From Candidatus Aminicenantota bacterium (lineage in GTDB: Bacteria; Acidobacteriota; Aminicenantia; Aminicenantales; Saccharicenantaceae), in assembly GCA_017999365.1 (NCBI GenBank), contig JAGNLW010000003.1, forward strand, positions 1 through 64,000: DNA of 64,000 nt, in the 5' to 3' direction. The notes under the pieces are model-generated. The model was not told the origin of the DNA and did no database searches. It was given only the letters and a program-made list of their open reading frames with translations. A program made the position numbers and the translations under genes. Shown here piece after piece: positions 54,346 to 61,250 of this stretch. Within the stretch, counting starts at the first letter, position 1. Every line of letters begins with the position of its first letter.

Positions 54346-57300
54346 CTAGAACTGGAACATGAAGCTGAGACGGAACCGCCGGGCGTCGCTGATGCCCGTG
54401 ATGCGGCCCCACAGACCGGCGTACTCGACGTTGGTGACGTTGGAGCTGTTGAAGATGTTGAAGACGTCGAGGACGAGGTGCAGCGAGCCGTACTTGCGGA
54501 CGTTGATGGCCTTCTCGGCCCGGAAGTCGAACAGGGCCAGCGAAGGCAGGTAGTACGGTTCCGTGCTGGAGACGATGCGGCCCGTGCCGCCGCCCGGGAT
54601 GACCGAGCCCTCGGGGAAGCCCCACTGGCTGTGGATGGCGTAGTTCTCTAGCCGCCAGATGGGCCGGCCCGTGTGGAACCGGAAGCGGATCCCCAGGTCG
54701 GCGTCGATGCCGGGGACGGTGTAGGACCCGGAGGCCTTGACCTCCCACTTGGGCACGAACGGCAGGACGCCGTCCATGTTGTTGATGGTGTAGTTGACCG
54801 TGCCCATCCAGGTATCGTCGGTGATCATCGGGCCCATCATGTTGTCGCTCTGGCGCATGGTGCGCTGGGCCGCGCCGTTGGACCACGAATAGACGACCGA
54901 GGCCAGGCCCTGCCACCGGGACGAATAGCGCTTGTTGAAGACCAGCTGGAGGGCCTGATAGGTCCGCTGGGGCTTGATGAGCTCGCCGTCCTCGGTGTAG
55001 CTGTAGGCGTGCATGTTCTCGACCCGGTAGTCGCCGTGGTCGTTGATCCAGACGACGTCGTTGCCGTCGATCTTGCCGTCTCCCGTGTAATCCTGCCAGA
55101 CGATGCTGTAGAGGTCGACGGGGTCGCCGAACTCGGGATCGAACGGGACGCGCTCGTAGACCCACTCCTCGCCCGTGACCTCGTTGATGGGCACGTTGAC
55201 GAAGATGTTGGCCGAGTGCTTGTAGATGTAGGTGGCGCTCAGGGAGAAGTCCTTGATGATCTCCCGCTCGATGTTGAACGAGAACTGGTCGGTGTACATG
55301 TCCTTGACGCCGTCGCCGACGTTCAGGGTCCAGGACCGGTCCTGGGTCCGATTGTCGACATAGAGCGGCGTCTGGCCGTAGATGTGCCGCACGGCGCCCT
55401 GCAGCTCGTTGAAGCCGGAGACGCCGGTGCAGTCGATGTAACCGTTGCCGTCGGCGTCCGCGACATCCCAGGGCACCCAGTAGATCTCGTAGTCGAGATT
55501 GGTGGCCTGCATATCGGGGCCGAAGCGGCGCAGGAACTCGACGGCCAGGGGCATGTAGTAGCGGCCGTAGTTGGCCCTGAGGACCGTTTTGCCGTCCTTG
55601 GTCAGCTGGTAGGTGACGCCCAGGCGCGGCGAGAAGGTCTTGAAGTCGAAGATGTTCCCCGTGCCCGCGCGGGTCCGCACGACGCCGAGGTTCGGGTCGT
55701 TGATATCGCTCGGCTGGGTCAGGTAGTCGTAGACCTTGCCCTCGCCGTACTTGGTCGTCATGCGGTCGAAACGGAAGCCGAGGTTGAAGGTCAGGCGCTT
55801 GGTCGGCGACCACTGGTCGTCGACGAACAGGCCCAGGGAGTCGGCCGTGCGGACGGTCAGGAACGGGTTGTCGATGGTCTTGTTGTTGTAGAACAGCAGA
55901 CCGTCGTCGAAGCCGATGCCCTCGCCGTAGCTGTACCAGGTCTGGGTCTGCAGGGCCCAGATGGCGTAGCCGAGGCCGGAGTAGTAGCCCCACCAGCCGC
56001 CCACGGGATAGGTGAAGTTGGCGTAGTTCTGGAAGTAGCCGCCCATCCAGTTGCCGCGGCCCTTGGTGTACTGGACGCCGAACTTGATGTCGTGCTCGCC
56101 GAGGAAGTCCTCGACGTAGGTGGCGACGTCGGCCTGGAGGGTCTGGCGGTTGGACTTCTGGGCCTCGACGTAGGGGAAGGCCCCGTCGATGCCGAAGTTG
56201 GGGCCCCATTTCCACCAGTTGATGTAACCGGGGTGGCTGGGCGCGTCGTCCGGAACGAAGGGCCGGTCATTCGTCCAGAAGCCCAGGTACTTGGCCGTGA
56301 AGATGGTCGTGCTCGTGGGCAGCCACTGCCACTGGGCCGAGAGGGTGTTGTTCTTGGACCCGACGCCGTAGGTCATGGTCGTGTCCCAGTTCGGCTGGGT
56401 GCCCCAGCTCCAGCCGTCGCCCTTGTTGTTCTCGTAATGGTAGGACACCCAGGCCCGGGTGTTGCGGAGGGGCTCGGCCGAGATCTTGAGGTCGGCGTAC
56501 CGGCCCGTGTAGTTGTTCAGCAGGGACCAGTTGACCGGCAGGGTGGCGCTGCGGATGTAGTCGAAGGCGCCGTAGAACCAGACCTTGTCCTTGACGATCG
56601 GCCCGCCGATCGTGAAGTTGCCCTCCCAGTTCTTCTTGGTCTCGCCGGCCAGGCGGTCGCCGGCCAGGTAGAAGAGCCAATTGTCGGGAGCGGCCAGCGG
56701 GACGTTGGGATCGCCGACCGAGGTGATGGGGTAGTTCTCCTTGAAGAAACCGCCCCGAAGCTCGGTGTAGTAGGCGGCGTTGCCGTGGAACTGGTTGCTG
56801 CCCGACCGGGTCAGGACGTCGATGGCCGCGCCCGAGAAGCTGCCGTATTCGGCTTTGGAGCCCAGGGCGACGACGCGGACCTCCTCGACGGCGTTGTAGT
56901 TGACCTTGACCAGCGAGCCGAAGGCGGCGCCGCGGGGGTTGGTCGTGTTGACGCCGTTGACGAGGAACACGTTCTCCATGCTCGAGCCGCCGTAGGCGGT
57001 CGGGCTGGGCAGCCAGCTGCCGCTGCTGCCGACGTCGAACATGCCCGGCGTGGTCAGGGCCAAGTCGTAGAAGGCGTCGCGGCTGGTCGGCAATTTGGCC
57101 AGCAGCTCCTTGTCCAGGCGCGAGTCGACCGCCGATGTCTTGACGTCGACGACCGGGCTGGCGGCCAGGACGGTGATCTGCTCCTCGATGGCGCCCGGCT
57201 GCAGGGCCGGGTTGACCTCGAGGGTGCTGCCGGCGCCCAGGACGAGGTTGTCCTGGATCCAGGTCTTGAAACCGGCCAGGCTGACCGTCATGGTCATCTT

Positions 57301-57540
57301 GCCCGGCGGGACGTTCAGGAAGACGTACGTCCCCTTGCCCGAGGTCACGGTGGCCCGCTTGCCCATGATGGCCGTGCCCGTGAGCTCGACGCCGACGCCG
57401 GGGAGCGGCTCGCCTTTGTCGTCCGTGACCGTGCCGGTGACCTTGCCCTCCATGACGGATTGGGCCATTAGCGCGGCACTGCCGACGAAGGCGAGGCCGA
57501 GAACAAGAACGAGTGCAGCGGAAAGTGTCCGTCGCATCAT
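54346..57540 (-). CDS. TonB-dependent outer-membrane receptor with N-terminal carboxypeptidase-regulatory-like domain
   Basis: A 1064-aa protein. After the signal peptide (about 1-27), a carboxypeptidase-regulatory-like beta domain (about 30-105, GKVTGTVTDDKGEPLPGVGV) precedes a plug (about 120-240, YGGSSMENVFLVNGVNTTNP) and a large beta-barrel ending in Phe (RLSFMFQF), the outer-membrane targeting signal. This architecture imports bulky substrates such as glycans or peptides with energy from TonB. No SusD partner is next to it. I start at MMRRTLS (57538-57540); about 70 upstream codons in frame lack a signal peptide logic. A terminator follows. Confidence 0.93.
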   Translation of the reverse strand: MMRRTLSAALVLVLGLAFVGSAALMAQSVMEGKVTGTVTDDKGEPLPGVGVELTGTAIMGKRATVTSGKGTYVFLNVPPGKMTMTVSLAGFKTWIQDNLVLGAGSTLEVNPALQPGAIEEQITVLAASPVVDVKTSAVDSRLDKELLAKLPTSRDAFYDLALTTPGMFDVGSSGSWLPSPTAYGGSSMENVFLVNGVNTTNPRGAAFGSLVKVNYNAVEEVRVVALGSKAEYGSFSGAAIDVLTRSGSNQFHGNAAYYTELRGGFFKENYPITSVGDPNVPLAAPDNWLFYLAGDRLAGETKKNWEGNFTIGGPIVKDKVWFYGAFDYIRSATLPVNWSLLNNYTGRYADLKISAEPLRNTRAWVSYHYENNKGDGWSWGTQPNWDTTMTYGVGSKNNTLSAQWQWLPTSTTIFTAKYLGFWTNDRPFVPDDAPSHPGYINWWKWGPNFGIDGAFPYVEAQKSNRQTLQADVATYVEDFLGEHDIKFGVQYTKGRGNWMGGYFQNYANFTYPVGGWWGYYSGLGYAIWALQTQTWYSYGEGIGFDDGLLFYNNKTIDNPFLTVRTADSLGLFVDDQWSPTKRLTFNLGFRFDRMTTKYGEGKVYDYLTQPSDINDPNLGVVRTRAGTGNIFDFKTFSPRLGVTYQLTKDGKTVLRANYGRYYMPLAVEFLRRFGPDMQATNLDYEIYWVPWDVADADGNGYIDCTGVSGFNELQGAVRHIYGQTPLYVDNRTQDRSWTLNVGDGVKDMYTDQFSFNIEREIIKDFSLSATYIYKHSANIFVNVPINEVTGEEWVYERVPFDPEFGDPVDLYSIVWQDYTGDGKIDGNDVVWINDHGDYRVENMHAYSYTEDGELIKPQRTYQALQLVFNKRYSSRWQGLASVVYSWSNGAAQRTMRQSDNMMGPMITDDTWMGTVNYTINNMDGVLPFVPKWEVKASGSYTVPGIDADLGIRFRFHTGRPIWRLENYAIHSQWGFPEGSVIPGGGTGRIVSSTEPYYLPSLALFDFRAEKAINVRKYGSLHLVLDVFNIFNSSNVTNVEYAGLWGRITGISDARRFRLSFMFQF

Positions 57541-57758
57541 GTGTTGGCCTCTCCTCTCTTCCCCGATATGCCCCTTACCCCGCCCCCGCCCGCGGAACCG
57601 ACGGAGACGACCCTTGTTGCCCCCTATGTCTTTGGCGTCGCTATGGCCCTCCTTGTTGCGGGAGGTCTCTGGAATGGACGATGAGAAAGGCAGGGATGTC
57701 GGGAAACGGGACGCGACGGAAATCCGCGCGCATGCTCCATTTCCCTCGTATGTCACAT

Positions 57759-57787
57759 ATTTTTTATATTCCGGGCCCCTCTGTCAA
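57759..57787 (-). promoter_or_regulatory. Candidate promoter of the TonB receptor gene
   Basis: The minus strand has TTGACA (57782-57787), 17 bp, AAAAAT (57759-57764), which leaves a leader of about 210 nt. The remainder of the 57541-57850 gap shows nothing else recognisable. Confidence 0.35.
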
Positions 57788-57850
57788 GAGCATGACCAGT
57801 TCAGAGGAAGCCCTAAATTCCCGGTTCCGACAAGCCCTCTCGAGGCGGGC

Positions 57851-58861
57851 TTACTTCTTGATCTGTTCCCGGACCAGGGCGATGAGCTCGTCCATGAACT
57901 TGACCTTGTCGGGATCGTCGGCGTACCCGGCCTTGGCCTTCTCGAGGTAGGCCAGGGCCTTCTCGAAGGAGGTCTTGTCGATCTCGATCGTCCCGTCGGC
58001 CTTATGGACGGCCGCCAGGTTGATGTGGCAGCGCCCGGCCATCTCCAGGAAGGACGGGTCGTCGGGCCTGAGCTCGAGGGCCTTCTCGAACAGGGCCAGG
58101 GCCTCGGCGGGCTGGGACTTGGCGAACAGGATGAGGCCCGAGTTGTAGGCGCTGTCGGGATTGGACGGGTCGAGCTCCGCGGCCTTGGCGTACGCGGCCA
58201 GGGCCGCGTCGGCCTCCCCCTTCTGTTGATAGGAGACGCCGAGCTGGTAGTGGACGGCGGCGAAGGCGGGCGTCAGCTCCCGGACCTGCAGGAAGGCCGC
58301 GATGGCCTCGTCGTATTGGCCCTTCTTCTGGCGGGCCATACCGAGGATGTACAGGGCGTTGGTATCCTTGGGGTTCTTCTCGAGGATGGGGGCGAGGGCC
58401 GTGACGGCCCCGTCGAAATCGCCGCCGCGGACCTTCTCGGCCGCCGCTTTGACCTCGGCCGCGGCCTTCTGCATCTGCTCGGCCTCGGCCAGGACCTCCT
58501 GGGAGACCATGATGACGGGGGGGATCTCGACCTTGAGCATCTGTTCCTGGGGGGCCTCGAACTTCCACTCGTCGGTCTTGTCGGCGAAGCCCTCCTTGCG
58601 GAAGAGGACCTGGTAGACGCCGTGAGGCAGCCCGACGTACTTGTAGCTCCCGTCCTTTTTCGTCTTCAGGCTCAGGCTCCGGCTGGTGGCCTGGTCGCGC
58701 AGGGTGATGGTCACGCCGGCCAGGGGGTTCTTCTTGCTGTCGACGACCGTGCCGGAGATGTTGTATTCGCGGTATTGGGCGGCGGCCGCCAGGGCCAGGC
58801 CGGCAACGAGGGCGGCGGCCAAGATGGGCCGCGCGGCGACGCGGGAATGACGGGGGCTCAT
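57851..58861 (-). CDS. Exported protein with carboxypeptidase-regulatory-like domain and TPR repeats
   Basis: A 336-aa protein with a signal peptide ending LAAAAQYR. A CarboxypepD_reg-like beta domain (about 30-98: ISGTVVDSKKNPLAGVTI, GVYQVLFRKEGF) is followed by a short coil and about five TPR units (about 150-330: ALYILGMARQKKGQYDEA, VHYQLGVSYQQKGEADAA). The ATG overlaps the stop of the sulfatase-fold gene (ATGA), so both are made together. TPR arrays bind partner proteins, so a scaffold in the periplasm is likely. No enzymatic residue was seen. Confidence 0.85.
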   Translation of the reverse strand: MSPRHSRVAARPILAAALVAGLALAAAAQYREYNISGTVVDSKKNPLAGVTITLRDQATSRSLSLKTKKDGSYKYVGLPHGVYQVLFRKEGFADKTDEWKFEAPQEQMLKVEIPPVIMVSQEVLAEAEQMQKAAAEVKAAAEKVRGGDFDGAVTALAPILEKNPKDTNALYILGMARQKKGQYDEAIAAFLQVRELTPAFAAVHYQLGVSYQQKGEADAALAAYAKAAELDPSNPDSAYNSGLILFAKSQPAEALALFEKALELRPDDPSFLEMAGRCHINLAAVHKADGTIEIDKTSFEKALAYLEKAKAGYADDPDKVKFMDELIALVREQIKK

Positions 58862-61227
58862 GGTCTCTCCTTTTGCGCCTTGAACGCGTTGGCCCGGCGC
58901 AGGGCCTCTTCCATTTTAGCTTTTTCCCCGGTCCGGTTGTAGATGTCGGCCAATAGGAATTGGCCCATGGCCTTGAGCTCGGGCGTTTCTGCCAGAGCCA
59001 AACCCTTGTCGACCTCGGCCTTGACCTCGTCGAGGGGCACGTCCTCGTAGAACAGGCCGCGGGCCAGGAAGAGATGGCCCTCGGCCAGCTTCGGGGTCAG
59101 CTTGACGACCTCGCGCATCTCGGCCAGCGAGCCGGCCCGGTCGCCGAGCTTGAACAGGACCTTGCCGAGGTTGAAACGGGCTTTGAACTCGCCGGGGTAG
59201 TTCGCGACCTCTTGGGCGTAGGCGGCCCGGGCGTCCTCGAGGCGGCCCTGCTCCTCTTGGAGCAGGCCCAGATTGAAATGGGCCAGCGGCCACTTCGGGG
59301 AGGCCGCCAGGACCTCGCGCAGGACGGGCTCGGCCCGCTCGTACTGCTCGAGCCCGATGAGGCAGGCGGCCAGGTTGAAGCGGGTCCGGTCGACCTTGGG
59401 CTGCAGGTCGAGGGCCCGTTCGACGTAGGGCAGGGCCTGGCCGAAGTCGAGCCGGCCCATATAGACCTCTCCGATGAGCAGCAGGGCCTGGGTGTTCTTT
59501 TCGTCGACGCTGAGGGCCTGCTTGGAGAGGGCGATGACGTCGTCGTCCCGGCCTTCGTCGATGAGGATGTTGGCCAGGGCGATGAGACCCTGGACGTTCT
59601 CCGGGTCGGACTTGAGCAGGAGGTCGAGCTGGACCTTGGCCTCCGCGTTCCGGCCGGTCTCCTTGTAGCAGGTCGCCAGGACGAGCAGGGCCTGGGGGAT
59701 CCCCGGCTCCTCGGCCAGGGCGGCCTCGAGCAGGGGCATGGCTTGGTCGTACTTCTCCTCGGTGACGAGCTCGCCGGCCGTCGTGACCTTCTGGAAGACG
59801 GTGAACTTGTCCTTGGGGTCGGCCGGCGGGGCCGTCCCCGCGGCGGCCTTGCGAGCGGCGACGGGCGTCCCGACGTAGCCGAGCGCGGACAGCCGCTCCA
59901 TGGTGTCCTTGTCGAGGTTGGCCGCCTGGGGGGTGGGGGCGCCCTTCTCGGTCCGGGCGATGAGGGCCTCGAGCTCGGCCTTGAGGTCTTGGGCCAATCC
60001 GGGCTCGTCCTCCAGCCGGTTGACGGTCTCGCCGGGGTCGGCGGCGAGGTCGAAGAGCTCGGCCCGCGGGGCGTCGATGTATTTCCAGCGGGCCGTGCGC
60101 AGGACCCGCAGCGGGCTCCAGCCGAACTGGATGCTCGGGGCCATCGACTCGGCGTAAGCCGCGACCTCGGGGCCCGCGCCCGGCTTGAGCATGGGCCGGA
60201 CGAGCGACCGGCCCTGGGTCTCCCCCGCCCCGGCCAGCCCGGCCAGCTCGAGCACGGTCGGGAAGACGTCGGCCGTCGAGACCTGGGTGGCGACGCGGCG
60301 GCCGCCGCCGAGGCCGTCGAGAGGGGCCACGACGACGAAAGGCACGTGGACGGCGTAGTCGTAGACGAAATAGCCGTGGGCGCTCTCGCTGTGGCTGCCC
60401 AGGCCCTCGCCGTGGTCGCCGACGAGGACGACGACGGTCGAGCGGTCGAGGCCGGTCCGCTCGAGCCAGGCGGCCAGGCGCCCGATCTGCTCGTCCATGA
60501 AGGCGACCTCGCCGGCGTAGAGCCCGGCCAGGCCCCGCCCGCCGTACTCGGAGCGGTAGGGCTCGGGCGGCTCGTAGGGGGTGTGGGGGTCGTAGAGGTG
60601 GATCCAGGAGAAGAACGGCCCGTCCTTGGCCCCGTCGAGCCATTCCAGGGCCGTGTCCATGACGACGTTGGCCGGTCGCTGGATGGCGCCGAGATCGATG
60701 TGCTTGCGCCGGCCGGCGTCGAGTTGGTCGTCGTATTTCTCGAAGCCCTGCTTGAGCCCCCAGCGGCCGTCGACGACGAAGGCGGCGATGAAGGCGCCGC
60801 AGCGGTAGCCGGCCCCGGCGAAGACCTCGGCCAGCGTGGTCTGTTCCTCGCTCAGGGCGGTGTTGCCGTTGACCCGGACGCCGTGGAAGGTCGGGTACAT
60901 GCCGGTCAGGATGGTGCAGTGGGCCGGCAGGGTCAGGGGCGCCGCCGTGGCCGCCTGCTCGAACAGGACGCCCCTGGCGGCCAGCGCGTCGAGGTGCGGC
61001 GTGCGAACGGCCGTCGCGCCGTAGGAGGACAGGTGGTCGGCCCGGGTCGTGTCGAGGGTGACCAGGATGACGTTGGGCTTGGCCACGCCCCGGCGCGACC
61101 AGAGCTTGCCGACCTTGGCCGCCGGCGCGCCGCCGGGCCCGAGGAGGATCCAGGCCGCGGCGCCCGCCGCGACGAGCAGGGCCGCGGCCGCCAGGGCCCG
61201 GACAGGGAGGCGTTTTTTCGCGTTCAT
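58858..61227 (-). CDS. Sulfatase-fold hydrolase with C-terminal TPR array
   Basis: A 789-aa protein with an N-terminal membrane anchor (about 8-30). The alkaline-phosphatase/sulfatase fold (about 48-420) shows NVILVTLDTTRADHLSSYG, YPTFHGVR, HLYDPHTPYEPP and VVLVGDHGEGLGSH, giving the metal ligands. Where true sulfatases have the formylglycine CxPxR motif, this one has PLTLPAHCTIL, with Thr at the nucleophile position, so sulfate-ester cleavage by formylglycine is unlikely; phosphodiester or phosphoethanolamine chemistry is an alternative. About eight TPR units fill 490-780. I start at the ATG at 61225-61227. The GH116 gene lies 23 nt upstream. Confidence 0.85.
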   Translation of the reverse strand: MNAKKRLPVRALAAAALLVAAGAAAWILLGPGGAPAAKVGKLWSRRGVAKPNVILVTLDTTRADHLSSYGATAVRTPHLDALAARGVLFEQAATAAPLTLPAHCTILTGMYPTFHGVRVNGNTALSEEQTTLAEVFAGAGYRCGAFIAAFVVDGRWGLKQGFEKYDDQLDAGRRKHIDLGAIQRPANVVMDTALEWLDGAKDGPFFSWIHLYDPHTPYEPPEPYRSEYGGRGLAGLYAGEVAFMDEQIGRLAAWLERTGLDRSTVVVLVGDHGEGLGSHSESAHGYFVYDYAVHVPFVVVAPLDGLGGGRRVATQVSTADVFPTVLELAGLAGAGETQGRSLVRPMLKPGAGPEVAAYAESMAPSIQFGWSPLRVLRTARWKYIDAPRAELFDLAADPGETVNRLEDEPGLAQDLKAELEALIARTEKGAPTPQAANLDKDTMERLSALGYVGTPVAARKAAAGTAPPADPKDKFTVFQKVTTAGELVTEEKYDQAMPLLEAALAEEPGIPQALLVLATCYKETGRNAEAKVQLDLLLKSDPENVQGLIALANILIDEGRDDDVIALSKQALSVDEKNTQALLLIGEVYMGRLDFGQALPYVERALDLQPKVDRTRFNLAACLIGLEQYERAEPVLREVLAASPKWPLAHFNLGLLQEEQGRLEDARAAYAQEVANYPGEFKARFNLGKVLFKLGDRAGSLAEMREVVKLTPKLAEGHLFLARGLFYEDVPLDEVKAEVDKGLALAETPELKAMGQFLLADIYNRTGEKAKMEEALRRANAFKAQKERP

Positions 61228-61250
61228 TCGACCGGAGCCAAGATAGCCGT

